64,000 nt of DNA from the NCBI GenBank assembly GCA_034336665.1, contig JAPFBE010000013.1, positions 21,307,056-21,371,055 on the forward strand, read 5' to 3'. The translations under genes were made by a program, and so were the position numbers. The notes below the pieces were generated by a model. That model ran no database searches. It worked only from the letters and a program-made list of their open reading frames with translations, and was not told where the DNA came from. Below are positions 1 through 13,500 of this stretch, piece after piece (position 1 is the first letter of the stretch; each line of letters starts with the position of its first letter). This stretch comes from Luscinia megarhynchos. Its lineage: Eukaryota; Chordata; Aves; Passeriformes; Turdidae.

Positions 1-1042
1 TCAATTGCCTTTGCAATATTCTCAAAACAAAATGTTCCACCAGCAGAACTGATAAGAAGAGCCAAAAAATGGAAAACACTTGCTACCAATTTATTGCAGT
101 CACCCATAAACTATTACTAGAACATTATGTATTGGGGTTCAAGCCAGAAAGCTATTAAAGCGGACTGCACTAGTGTCTTTCCACTATGCTACTGAAGCAT
201 TAATAAGTCCTTAGAGAATTGTGTTTATGTTGAAAGAATAATCTTATAATCAAATTTTCACACACACAAAAAATGCAGCTCTTTCTAGAATTACTGTGTG
301 CTTTTGCTTTCTCCCCCACATTGGCTGGTGTCTCCACAAATACCATCATTTTCTATTTTTCTGCCTGGCCCAAACCCTGATGTACATACTTTGTGTTCCA
401 AGCTGGACAAATTTCAAGATAAATGGTGCTAATTGACAGTGTTAATGGGCGCAGGATGTACCACATCCTTTCCCCTGTTGTCTCTGTCTAAGTGTCTTTC
501 ACACTCCTTACAGCCATTCTTTGTACAAGACAAGAAAGAGTTAAAAGACAACACTTTTACTTAGACACACAAATAACAGACATCCAGTGCTATTCCGTGG
601 GGCTGTGTTTCCATCCCTGTTACAGGAAAATCTCTAATAAATCAGAAACCTCCTTCCCCATTCCAGAGACAGCACAATACCCAGAAAGACAATTATTAAC
701 CCACTGATTTACTGTTTTCACCTCAAGAATTGATATTCCCTTTGAAAAGGTGTATGCTTTCTTTCCAGCCACTTTCCTCCAATGCACCCAGGTGCAAACC
801 ATATAACAGAGCTGGCCAGGTGGAATTGAGGCATCTCCTATATCCCTGGAAATTCCTTAAAACAGTACAACTTGAGTTTAAATGTACTAGGCCATCTCAT
901 TCCACATAAGACTTAGGTTTCAACTTGAATAAAGTAAGAAAAAGACCTAAAATTCCAAGAAGGGGAACTAGGCTCTTTGTATGGATTTATTAATATTCTC
1001 CTAAACAACTACTTAAGAGCTGAAAACTGTGGTATTCATCGC

Positions 1043-1066
1043 TATCATCATCACCACCACCACGAC
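1043..1066. repeat. Short TCA/CAC trinucleotide run
   Basis: The plus strand runs through TCATCATCA and then CACCACCACCAC. It is a short impure microsatellite with no evident function. Confidence 0.7.
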
Positions 1067-4000
1067 AGCCAGATAAACAATTCAACTAGTATTTCCACTT
1101 TGGAGTCCTAGGGAGTCCAGGCCAGGAGAACAGTACTGTTAGACAGGTTTATGATACTGTAACACCTTTCCTGATTTGCCACTTCAGCTCCTGGAATATT
1201 CTTAAGGTTTGAGAGATGACTGGTAAAGCACTCCTGGCTGCCAACTGGCCTGTAGGCTGCTTTCACTGGGCAGGAAAAGTTAAATTTCCTTTGCAAACAG
1301 GGAGAATCCTTGGCAATGGAATACCATTGTAATGGCTCTAAATACTAATTTTTGCTGTTTTCTGAACTTGTTGGCTAAACGCCCTTAAATTGGATCAGAC
1401 AGTACTGATATACTTGACAGCAAACAGTCTAATTTGAGAATTAGTAAAAACTGCAGCTCTCTCTGATTTCAATGGAAATTGTAGAAACTTAGTATCATTC
1501 CTTGATTTGGGCATTTAGAATAAACTGAATTGGGGGTCAAACGTATCCCTTAAGTAACTTCACTTGATCCCACCTGTTTTTTACCTCTTGATTAATGACT
1601 GTGGAATATTTTGCTTGCTCAGGCAGCACATTCATCTGTGGAGTTTTTCTACTTGTTTGTGTAATTAATTGCATTTCAAACAAACTTACTACAAAAATAG
1701 TAAGAAATCCTTTCTGCCTGCGCTAATGCACAGGACGGCCAGAGAGTGATTCTGCAAGAGGTAACCAGGCCACATCTACAGCTAAATCTCTCTCTAGAGT
1801 TTGCCTCTTTGCAGGAGGACTCGGGCTCTGCTGCCATCGTTCAGCTCAAGAGGTCCTTTTGATTCTTGAAAGAAAACAGAGTCATGTGCCAGCACAACAA
1901 CGTGCCGGAGAGCCATTTTAGGTGAAACCCTTCACATACTGCTTAAGAAGTCACTTTATGCCAGAAAGGAGAATGAAAATACTTAATCACAAAAATCAAC
2001 ACCCCAGAAAGACTTGGAAAGTGCTCAGGTCTCCAGAGGAGATTTCTTCTAGGACCTCTGCAGCAGCTGAGTTATTGCACCTTCTGCTCCAGCCCATTAG
2101 CCCACACGCTTGCAAAAAGTTGTCCACTGCTTCACTGAAAGCTTTACATTAAGACAGTACTCTGGTGCCCAGGAGAAATGTCCTAGATGTTTTCTATGCT
2201 TAAAAGGCAAGATGTGCCTAATATGATTTTTCTGTAAAGAGCAACTGAAGTATGGTATTAATAAAAAATAAACTATGTTAACTTATGTTAAATCCTTCTC
2301 TTTTCTCCAAAAATACACAGCTGAGAAAACCTACCCCAGCAATACTAATGCACAAGCAAGTCCTCTCCATCTGCCAAATATGTAGGTCATTTCAACGAGT
2401 GACAGAGACAAAGAGGCCTGATTTTAATTCATGAAATATTCCTGCTAATAGCAAAGTTATTGAGACATCTGTTAAAAGCCTGACCTGTTATAATGGGGGG
2501 ATATCTAAAATGACTGAAATTTCTATTTAAATTAATGTTACAGTATTTTATTGGGCATTTAAAAGAGGTATTGCTATTAACAAAAACATTATATAAATTA
2601 GAAACAGGCCTACAATAATCCTCCAGATAAAATCTGGTCCTGTCTTCTAATACTATGGTATGAGCTTTTATTTGTGCGTGCAGTACGTGTATATAACAAT
2701 ATAGCAAATATGTAAAAAAAAAAAAGTTAAAATCTTAAGAGCCATGGCAGCCTAGTTTAAAGTTTGGCAGAGAACAGTTGGCAGACATTAGAAAAAAAAA
2801 GAAAAAAAGTAAATATGTTTCATGGCCTCTATATAATTGAACAGTCTTCAAATTCCAGTAATGGAAATGTCAATACCATGGAAATCCTTGAAATGTGGAC
2901 ACAGACAGATAAATGTGACTGGACCCAAACACCTCCACCCAGAACGAATAGTAGACTTTCAGATAAAGAAAATCTACGTAATAACAAATTACCCACTCAG
3001 TAACAGCAACCAAACTAAGGTTTTGCCTTTGGGGTAGTGGTGAAACGAGCAGAAGTGGAAGACAGGAGGAAAGCTGTCTGAAGGACTGCCCTGCTTAGGC
3101 AAGGCACACACAGGATCTGCCTCCCCCAGCACCCAGAGGAAGGGAGCTGAGCACCAGGGAGGACCCTCTGCCACTGCATGCAGGGCTGGGCCCTGGCTCA
3201 TCAGGAACACAGCAGTTCCTGGCTTGTGGGATTCAACACACAGGACCAATGACTGCCTTTCTTCGTGTTAGGTGGTGTGCGAGAGGATGCATCACACACA
3301 CGGTGAGTACCTCAGTCCTGGAGGCTGAACCAGCAGCTCTTTGCTGAGTGCTCTTCTTCCTGCTGGCTCGCTTCCAAAGGCCAGTGCTAGAATGGGGAGG
3401 CCAGATTTTCCCAAGCCACAGAGACATGAACTAGAATGAGAGGCACAGATCCCAGGTCTTCATCACAGTTCCTAAGAAAACACTCAGAAGAGCATCCCAA
3501 TCCCAAACCAAAGTGAACAGGCAGCAGCCTTTCTTCTCTTTCTCACCCACATCCTGGTTTCCTCACAAGATGCTCCACACCCACACAGGTGGTTGTTGTA
3601 GGGCTTTTACAATTCTGCCCTTGCTATGGATGCCTTGTGGACTGATGAAAACACTGAAGTGCAGCCAAAAAGTATGTGAATAACCAGATACAACTGAGGA
3701 ACAAATCCTGAAGGATATGCCTAAAGACTTTGAATCATAGGGCAAGATGAAATATAGCTCCAAAAGTTTACCAGGAGATCACTTACATGCATTTTATATT
3801 TAATTCAAGGTTTCATTTTCCTGAATCTAAAAAATGCTAGCAGCAGATAAATGACTTTTCATTTAAAAATGCCACTTTGTTTCCAAGAGAGAAAATGCAA
3901 AGGTATAACTTTTTTTAAAAGTATGGGTCAGCCAACGTAAACCAAATACCTATGAAAAAAAACATTCTAGCAGATTCAGAAAATACAAAGTCTAATATAT

Positions 4001-5683
4001 GCTCCTCCACTATTACAAGATACCATGCATCCCACTGCTACACCCACATAAGTCATAGCATAAAAACATTTGATATACCATCCATGTGAAATCTATTCCT
4101 TTTTTATGAAATTAGCTAGACAGAGGTCTGGTTTTAATGTTCCTCCTGAGATGCTCTATGAATGCTCAGAGTTTTATGAGCATGTCTTTACTTTTTCTTT
4201 CCATGATCAATATTTTACCACTTTTCTTATTGTTTTTTCCTTCTTCTACTGCTGTGTGAGACATCAATGTACAGTGTAAAACACACAAACAAGGAGGCAA
4301 ACTGCCTATCTTGATGGTATACCAAACATACATAACACATTCTTTTCTTTAGCACTCAGCTATAAAAGCACTGCACACAATTAAGAACACTGAGGAGGAA
4401 AAAGTGATGATTTTAAGCTGCCAGTCTCCCCTTGGCAATGAAATGTCCAGTCTTAACTTCACCACTGTCTGAACTCTAAATATTCCTCTGTGCAATTCTA
4501 GTATCTTTTCAACTGTATTTTTGAAAGGAATATGAGCACACCTTAAAAAGCAAATTATCAGCAAACAGTGCCTAGACAGGTTATATTCTACTTTGCTAAG
4601 ATCAAGGGATATTTTCATATTATTTCATTGCTCTGTCTAAATTCATGCTCTTCTGGCACAGACAGTGACTTCAAGAACAATTCTTAAAATCCCTACTTAA
4701 CTAGGATCAAATAAATGTCACTGAAGAAGCCTAACTGTGCCTTTGCTTGTAGTCATTATGAAAAGAAAATGGAGTCAGAGTCAGATCCGTTCAGAAGCAG
4801 CATTACTCGGTAATACTTCCCATCCTTTCAGCCTCATTCAGGGCCTTACTTCAGACCTTTCTCTAAGACCATCACTGCAAACAAAAACAAATAATCCCAC
4901 AAAAAGTGCAATCCTACTGTGCACTTCAGGTAGCACAAGCCAGTGGCAGTATACTAGAGATACAGAACTTTGGGTAAAATCTCCTATCAGAGAACTGCAT
5001 TGCCACTCTCTCAGCCCAAGGAATGTTAACAAGCAGAATGGTACTTAAGTAAGTAGATTATTAAAATAATTTGAAAACCTCTTGAAAAAAGGTCTTTCAC
5101 TTGGAAAAATAAAAATTTTCCTGCAAGTTTTTGTACTTAATATGGTTAAAAGTTACAGAATTGCAGGATGCTAGTGGTAGAAACCATTATTCAATTTCCA
5201 GTGCATGAGCACTTCAGAGCTTGTCCATTAAGTCAGGAGGTCCCTCACCTGTGAGCAGGTCTGTTTCCTCATATCCAGCACTCAGCTGAATTCACTGCAG
5301 TTCTCTGCAAATTCCCTTCAAGAAATGTGTGTAAACTCAAGGGCTTAGTTATTTTCTCTCTTTTAGTAGGTCCTTCTAACTTAGTGTTAGAAGAAAAGAA
5401 AGTCTTTATTCACTACAATCTTGCTTTTTAAAGAATGTTAACTCTGCTCCTCATGGGCAGCATAGTAGAAGCTGTGATTCTCTATCTTGTTTTAAAATAC
5501 AGTCATTTTATGAAACTTTGTTTTCCTTTAATGCTGAAAGCATTGCTTCAGCATTTTCTAGATCAGAGCAGAATTCTCTCCTTGTTTCAGAGACTTTGCT
5601 GCCTTGTTTAAAAGGAGAGCCTGTACATGGCTGGTCCCTATCTCATGTAAAGTGACTTGATTATACGGCAGCTGATCATTCTT

Positions 5684-5765
5684 GGGTTTTTTGGTGGGAT
5701 TTTTTTTGGGTCTTGGTTTGATGGCTTTTGTTTGTTTTGATTTCTTTTTTGGATTTTTTTTTAAA
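5684..5765. repeat. T/G-rich low-complexity tract
   Basis: Runs of T are punctuated by GG, as in GGTTTTTTGG-type units. This is the reverse-complement form of the A/C-rich tracts scattered through the window. Such tracts are common in bird DNA and may be old retroposon tails. Confidence 0.7.
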
Positions 5766-7249
5766 TGAATGCTATAAAACCCAGGGAATCACTAATAAGA
5801 TCTGGAAAAACACTGGGGAAAAAAACCCAGCCAGTAAACACCCCACTGAAACCAAATTCAACCTCCACTAATGGCAATACTACCATATATTACCATTAAA
5901 TATTAGTTTTTCTGAGGAGATAACTCTTTCTAAGAGTATTTGCACACATTTGTTTGCAGGTCCTTTTTCTGGCTACCAAGCTTCACTCAAAAGTTATTGA
6001 AACTTTAAGGGAAGTAAGCATAATTTTCTTTAAAACATGAAAGAGACTCTAATGGAAGGCAGAGGTCCAAACAGACCTTTGGATGGCCCAGGAGACCTCA
6101 AGCTTGGCCCAGGCTTTCTTTAGCACCCTTGTAAACACAGGGAGATTGAAGTAGAGGGAAGGTGACAGGAAAAGCTGGGGGACCCACTGCCATAACAAAT
6201 CATCACCAGAATTTCTAGGCATCTCAGAAGTACCACAAAGGTTTATACAGGGCCCAATGCTACTAAAGCTAAATCAGAAGTTTTCACTTCTGCAATGAGG
6301 GCTGGAATGAGGCCTTGGTTCCAAACTCAGAAGTTGCAGAGCCAGCCCTTCACCAACTTACGATGAGTGCACAAAGTGGATTTCCACCAGATCTATTTTT
6401 TTCACTGTCCATTCATTTCAGAGGGATATAGCAGAACAAATCAGAGATCAAGTTTTCTGATTTAGTCATTAAACAATACAGTTGAAATCTCAATTTCTTT
6501 TTGGCTTCTTGAAAATAAAAGCCTTGGGATACAAAAAGGTAGGTGGAGAAAATCAAGCCTGCACACTTTACATTCCTGGTTTGTCTCACACCTTGAAGAT
6601 AATGACAACGTGGGACTGGGGGCCTCCTTACTTTCCCAGTAAAATGCATCCTGCTGCAACTTTTGCACTCACAGCTGGCAAAATCTTTTTGACTTCCAGT
6701 ATTTTTATTTCATAAAAGATAGTAAGAGGGTAAGTTTTGGTTTTCCCTCTTCTTTAGCAGACATAAGGTGCTTCCAAGAACAACGCCTGTCCATATCCCG
6801 AACTTGCCCTCTAGGAGTCACCTGGGCAGGAAATTCCTGTTCTCAATCTCCATCAGTTCCCTTTTACAGTAAGTTTATGGTGCATTTTCACTCAAGAAGG
6901 TGTATGCTTGAAAGGGATTCTGTCAAGGTGCCAAACAGACCTCTGAAGTTCAAATCTTTGTAGAGATTAGAACTTTTCTGAAGTTCCACAACACAAACAA
7001 GGTTGTGTTTTAACATATAAGCACAGAAACCTCACTTTAAAGTAGATGAAACTTAAGATGTTTTTTTCCTCCCTAGGAGTGACAGAACTGTATAAAGGAT
7101 TTCCTAAGTGGCTGTGATAGATCTCTCCACAACGGCTTGGCACATGCTGTATGTACTAATAGCTTGTCATGAAAGGATGATCAATGCTCCGGAGCACCAG
7201 CCATAGGCTGTGGAGCATCAGGTTCACCCAGAGGCTCTGCACAAATGCT

Positions 7250-7384
7250 GTGGCAAGTGGCAATCTCCTCATGCTTCAATTTGTCATCTAAGAAATGAAA
7301 ATAACAGCTCTGCCTCCCCAGCAGCGTTGCACAACCAACCATGTTAAAGTTCTGTTAGTAAACACCAGGGTAAGATGGGTATCA
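7250..7384 (+). mobile_element. MIR SINE fragment, plus orientation
   Basis: The core pattern of MIR is readable: a TTCAATTTGTCATCTAAGAA stretch standing for the family's cagtttcctcatctgtaaaa. It is followed by ATGAAAATAACAGCTCTGCC and then a TGTTAAAGT...GTAAACACCA segment, like the family's 3' part. MIR is an ancient tRNA-derived SINE mobilised by L2. The match is diverged, as expected for an insertion older than birds. The boundaries are approximate. Confidence 0.65.
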
Positions 7385-10344
7385 CTCCCTGTTACTGAAG
7401 ACTGAACAATTATTTGCTTTCAGCATAGCTGGTAGGGCTTCCCATGCTGAAAGCCAAAGATGGGTTAGGATTTAAGTTATGGTGTGTTGGACAAAACCTA
7501 CTGAACACATGCACAGAAGCTACTTTGAGAGAAATGCAGTGAAGGGAATACTATAGTTTCAGTACCACAAAAGTTGTGAGACCTTTGAATATTATGCTAG
7601 TCATAAAATAGGCATTTAAGCAGTTTCTGAAACCAGAAGAGGCTTTTAGGGAATGGAATGCAAAGAGAAAACACAGCATGCTGGAAAGCAGTATGGATTA
7701 AAAAAGATTGAAAATATTTAACCTGAAAAATTTCTTAATTTATTTTCTTAGTTGCACTTTGAACCCTCACGTTCGACTAAAACTTTCCAGAAGTTTAAAA
7801 TGAGAAAGAAACTTTAACACTTCTGGACTACAGCCTTAATTCAAAGCTTTTGTCCTTTCCACTTGTTTTGCAACACCATTACTATCCCATTTACCTTTAA
7901 AAAACCCCCACTTAATCCATCAACTGGGGTTTAATTTGCACAGAAAAAAAAATTATATATTTCTCTGAACATCAGACATTCCTATTTCCAAACTCTAGAC
8001 CAAAATTTGAAGTTAGACCTTAATGTGGGCTTAATGTAGATTCAAAGCTAGCTGGTTTTGGTTAAAAGCAAGTACAATGAAATGTAAGAAATAAGGAAAA
8101 GTTACATGAGAGAAACCACTGGAGGTTGGATTGTGTTGGATTTCTGTTCATGTTTATTAAACATTTCCCAAGAAAGAAAACATTTTTACCACTGAATGAC
8201 TTCCACAGGAACCCACTGAAGAACATTCCAACTAGTCTAAGAAATAGCAATATGTCAAAGAGGAAAGAAAGCAACTGTGTTCACAGGATCAGTCAAATTA
8301 TCTTTTCTCTTTCCCAGGCAAGACAAGCAGCCCAAACACAGATGAACAGGAGGGATGCATATGGGCCAGCACAGAAACCTCACATTTCGGTTACAACTCA
8401 TTTTCAAAAGAGACCTTGGCTATTTCTGATCCCAAGACAAATCAAGCCCAAAAAATAATTGCAGGGGGCACTCAGAGAGACAGACAGATTATCACTTCTG
8501 AAAATGGATTGTAAGAACTTCAGGCATGACTGAATCTACTGTTGAAATACTGAGCCGATATTTGAAAAAGACAAAATAAACGCGTAAAAATGGAGACCAA
8601 TTCTAGAGCAAAGCTTTTGTGAAAAAAAATTTAAGAAGGTTCAAGGTGGCTTTCATACAGGATAGGCAGATATAAGTGAGTAAGAACCAAGGAGAAAACC
8701 CTTTCAAATACAAACATCAACTACTTAGCATATAATTTTGTTCTTTTGGGACTACTGAAAAATCCTCCACTTACTGAAGTGATAATAGTACTGAGCTTTC
8801 AATTTTAACTGACCAATGTCATGCCATCCTCAATTTATCTCTCACATAGAAACCAGTTTCCAGTAAAGAATCTCTACAAAAATACTGCATTGAGTACTGT
8901 GGTCTAAAAATTCTGAGGGTGCCAGCAAACTCAAAGATTGACAAAGCTGTGATCAACACTGGAAAAACAAGTTGGAAGACAAAGTTCAGCTCCAGTCCCA
9001 AACATAACTCTGCAGGAAAAAGAAAATATTAGCTAACCACAAGTAGAAGTTTCAAGTCTTTTGATCCGAAGTCATCATTTTGTATTTAATTCTGGTTTAT
9101 GTAATGCCTTCTTCCCTCCACACCCCAATTTCAAATTCATATTTTTTACTCTGGAAAATGGAGTTTAAGTATACTTATCTGTTATTCTTGCTGATCAATA
9201 CCATCTGTGGCAAAAGACTAGGGACTTATACTGGACAGATTAGACACTGAAATGCTTTTAAAATTACCAAGAAACCAAGTGCAACATACAGTTCTGTTGA
9301 CTGGTCTGGATTAACTCCCAAAATTGGCTGATAGAAAGATGTGAGAATCTTTCCAAAAAGTTAAAACCTGTAGCTAATAAAACCAGCTGTAATATGAAAA
9401 ATTAGGTTCTTCTCTCTTTAAATCACAACCCATTGAGGCACTGAAGTAAATCCCTTAATCTCTTTTTAAGTAGCTACTTTATCCCAACTTCCTCTGTGGT
9501 TTATACCCTCAAAGCATCTACACCACAACTCAAGAACAGCCTACACAAGGAGCTTCAAGTTTATTTTCTTCAAAAAGCATCTAAAATAAAAATTAAAAAA
9601 AAAGTAAGAAAAAACTTACAAAACCCACCACCAAAATGAAACACAAAAAAACCCCAACTCCAGAACAAAACAAAAAAAGTCTGAGCAATAGACCACAAAA
9701 CCACAAGAACCACCAACCTGAGTTCAGCCTTCCTGATCCTTTAACCCCTTGTCCAATACCATGCATGAAAAAGAAACATTCATAACTCTTAAAGCCACAT
9801 TATGTAACCACTGAGGTGTGCAAATGATTAAAATACTATATAGATCATTATTCTCTTTTCACCCTTGTAATCAATTTATGGACAGGAAAAGTGGAACAGC
9901 AATTTTAAGGCCTCAAGTTCGTATCCATGGGCAAGTTTTCCTCTGTCTTCACCACGGTATTCAATAGGAAGACCCAAGGAGATCTGTCAAGATTCAGTGC
10001 ATGGCACCCAAACTAACTTGCTCTGGATTTTTAGCAAGCCAAGGATGTATTGAGATGTGGACCCAGAATCTGTATCTCTTAATCTCCTGCTAAAATCAGA
10101 ACAGATGATGAAAAACCTGAGTAAAACATTTCAGAGGAAAGATTCAGTAATGTTTCAAATGTTATGGTGTTGTTTCTCAGGAAAACCAGGAAAGTGTATT
10201 TCAGATGTTGGACCATGCCTTCCTCATGCAACAGTAATACCACAGAGTCAAATCTATGCCTTACTCACTAAACAATAGCATAAGAGGTGCTGGATTATGA
10301 AGGTGAAAGTGGTCCTTTAGACAGTCTTCAGTTTAATGGTGACA
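7385..10344. other. Non-coding stretch, no gene seen
   Basis: AT-rich sequence without a recognisable exon or transposon. An open frame of about 110 codons at 8126-8458 has no recognisable domain and is probably chance. An A-rich tract at 9588-9712 is listed separately. Confidence 0.6.
9588..9712. repeat. A/C-rich low-complexity tract
   Basis: Adenine runs interrupted by C clusters dominate about 125 bp, on the plus strand. This is the longest of several similar tracts in the window. It could be a decayed poly(A) tail, but no retroposed body could be recognised next to it. Confidence 0.7.
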
Positions 10345-10520
10345 CAAACTTCACCAGGAAGGCAGGTGTCATTACCTACACACTACAGATGGGAAATCCC
10401 AGGCAGCACAGTTGGGTAACACGCCTCAGACCACAGGGAAAGTCCTATCAGAATCTGGGGGAGCAGACCCTCACCCTGAGCTCACATTCACATCGTGCCT
10501 CTCAAACTGCACACTAGAGC
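10345..10520 (-). mobile_element. MIR SINE fragment, minus orientation
   Basis: Read on the plus strand, the reverse complement of MIR is visible. There is a CATTACCTAC block, then CTACAGATGGGAAA (family: ttttacagatgaggaaa), then CACAGTTGGGTAACACGCCTC (family: cacagagaggttaagtaactt). It continues through GACCACAGGGAAAGTCC and ends near CACACTAGAGC (family: ctctaaccactagac). Order and spacing follow the family, with moderate divergence. Confidence 0.65.
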
Positions 10521-13500
10521 AGTCTCCATTTGATAACACGTCACTCCTACTTTTCAGGTTTTTTTGAAGAGTAACACTGCAGATGCTGACAGCTTGTGGG
10601 ATCTCGATGATCCCATCAGCTCAGCAAAGGAAACACCAGTGTAGCAGTAAAGGTTACAGACTGAAGTGTAGGCTCACCAGATTTTAAGGAACATGCCAGA
10701 GGCAGATGGTTATATAGTTATGAAAGGGGAGCATTGTAAACTAAAACCACATTCTACAAACTCCTTCCTTGTTTCGACATATGCACCCTGACTATTTATT
10801 AAAAACATCACACATCTTTACATTTCATCATCTGCATCAGCTCTGAAATTATTTTGTGTTTGTTTTTGCTTAAATAAAAATAAACAGGAATCTTCGCACC
10901 TGGTGTTCAAATTTAAAGTCACAAAACAGATATAGAACAACTCATGAACTGAGAGACACTTGATATTTGAATTATGGGTTCCCATAACATTACATTCTTT
11001 TGGTTAATGCATTTCTTTGAACTCCTCTGTCTTAAGTGCACAGGATATATGAGCATATCAACACTTTAATGACAGCCCAAATCACCCACTTTCCATTGGA
11101 GCAGATTGACATGTCATGGAGAGTGTGATTAGGAGGTCATCAGAGTACACAAAGCACCAGATTAAAGCTCAAAACCAAGACATATTTGCTCCTTGGGTTA
11201 TTAAAAAAAATAAGCAGAGCAAAAAAAGCTCCATTGTAATTGAAAAATATGAGGTCTAATATATTGTTGAAAAGCCTTCTGTGCAAGGCTGTTTGGAATT
11301 TTTTTAAGCCAACAATATGGTGTCTTTTGATAGTAAAAATATGCATTTATTATAATGTGGCATCAGGTTGACAGGCCAGCACCACTTGTTGCTGCACCAA
11401 ACTCTTAAAAAATTAAACAAGGGGTGTGGGGATGGGAGGGGAGGAAGGGGGATGTAAGCAGAAGGATGAATGTTTTCCCAAGTCTGAGATCTTTTTGATT
11501 CTGCCTGCAGATCAAACTGCTCATTATGTTACAAAACAGAAGATAATTCTTTGGGTCACCGTATTTCTTCCAACTCTAGCCCATTACGATCCAGCGTCTG
11601 CTTTTTTACATACAGGAATCCGAGTCTGCCAGTTTGCTATCCTTTCTGAGAAAATCCATCAGAAAGAAGGGAAGCTATCATCATATCCCACTGATGTCCA
11701 GGAAATGCCAGCCTAGCAGCTGTCACAACAAAGGAACTTCAAAGTCACAGCAAAAAACCCTAACAATTGCCCTTACTAATACTGTATCATTAATGAAAAA
11801 CTTTGTAACAACAAGAACCAGCTTAAGAAGGAAAAAGAAGAATTTAAAAAAAAAAAGGGGGGATGCACAGAGGCATTTGGTTGTTTAATTTTCCGCCCCT
11901 TTATGAAGGAGAGATCCAAACGCCCACATTCTCCATAACGTCCTTGATTACATTCTTTAAGAAAGTTATCATTCATGCCACCTCAAACCTTATGTCTTCT
12001 TATTGAAAATTTTCAAGGAAAAAATGCTTCCATCACAGCCTTGGTGCAAGAACTCAAGGATGTGCCTTTCTCATGAGCTCAGAAAATATTAAAACCCCTT
12101 GTCTCCTTGGAGGAAGTAAACAGATGTCTGCCAAACACTTAGGTTTACATAACATTTCTTCTCCCTTATTTATTGAAAAAAAAGCCTTTTTAGAAAGCAC
12201 TTCATATTTTGAGAACACTAGATGTTTTTTTCTTTTTTTTTTAGTACTTTTTGGCAAAGTATGTTTTTGATTATTTAAAGATAATCTCTATTCTAAATTG
12301 CATCTGACTCACATAACCTCCATACTTTAGAAACCACAATAAAAGTGCCATATATTAGCTATAAATGAATAGAGAATGAGTCAGTGAATAGTTAAGGACA
12401 TTCCATGAAAATGCATGAACTACATACTAAGTTTTTAGAAAAATATCTATTTAACTTTTAGAATCAACAGTATAGATTAGCTAGAACAAAGAAAATACTG
12501 GGGTTTTTTAAATCCCAGATGTAATGTCATCTATTTTCCTTATGTCTTTTTGTCTGCTATACAAAGAAACTTGTAGTGAAGTGACAGAAACAGTGGTGTT
12601 TTCAGAGAAAAAAAGTCACAATTATACATACCAAAGGATTTCTGTAATTAGGGGTTTTTTTTAACTCTTTCACTGGGAATAGCTCACTTTTTGGCCTTTG
12701 CAAGGCCATCTTACAGTATCAACTAATAGAAATTACTTCAGGGAAATTGCATGTTTTCCTCTAGCTACGAGTTCAAGTGGGCTTAAGTTCAGTGCTTTGA
12801 GTGTTAAAGAGACAAAAAAAGCCAATACTTCTACTTTTCAAGGCTTCTACTTTTCAGCAATATCTTAATACAGAATATATGAAGAAGTTCATTAAATACA
12901 ATTTTCCCTGCACCACCATGTTTGCAGATCCAAACACTGGAGAGCCACGCCCCTTCTGCATGCATCCCAGATTCTGCAGGCATGGTATAAATAACTACAT
13001 AAAAATCCTAAGTAGGGGACATGAGACAAACAGAACTCTTACAGCACAGGATTATGGTTATAAAGAGAGTCACAACAACTCCCGTTCTATCAAACCCATA
13101 GCTACTGTCTGAAAAACAAGTTTCTCAAGATCAAAACATTTACTACAGATGAATCCAAGACAAAGGTTCTCCATTCCAACTTAAAAGCAACAAAAGCTGG
13201 CTGGACCATAATCTGAGAAAGAACTCTAAACATGATGTGGAAACATATCCAGGATAGGGCCTTAGCTATCCTGACAGATATAATTGACTCCCAGAAAAAC
13301 CATTAACCACATAGGTGCTGAGCATGCTGGAGCACAAAGCTAGGGAAAAACAACAAACCCCTCACGGTAAGTAAAGAAACGCTCAGTGGCACAAACCCAA
13401 AGGCATGCAATATTCTTTCCTACTGCCTTTCTTGACTTAGGCTGCACTAAGTGTTTGGATGGAGAATGCTGATTGAGTTCCTACAAAATGTCTGGCCACA

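Larger units (their letters stand above)
1..7249. other. Non-coding AT-rich stretch, no gene seen
   Basis: No exon, RNA gene or recognisable transposon was found here. Open frames are short and occur on both strands without pattern. The stretch holds a small (TCA/CAC) run near 1043 and a T/G-rich tract near 5684, listed separately. A polypyrimidine tract ending in CCTAG at about 7064-7078 looks like a splice acceptor, but no exon with a matching donor could be made out. A moderately GC-richer patch at about 3050-3330 has no recognisable content. Confidence 0.6.

Noticed and set aside
7060..7080. Polypyrimidine tract with CCTAG resembling a splice acceptor
   Set aside because: No branch point and exon pair could be made, and such tracts are frequent in T-rich bird DNA.
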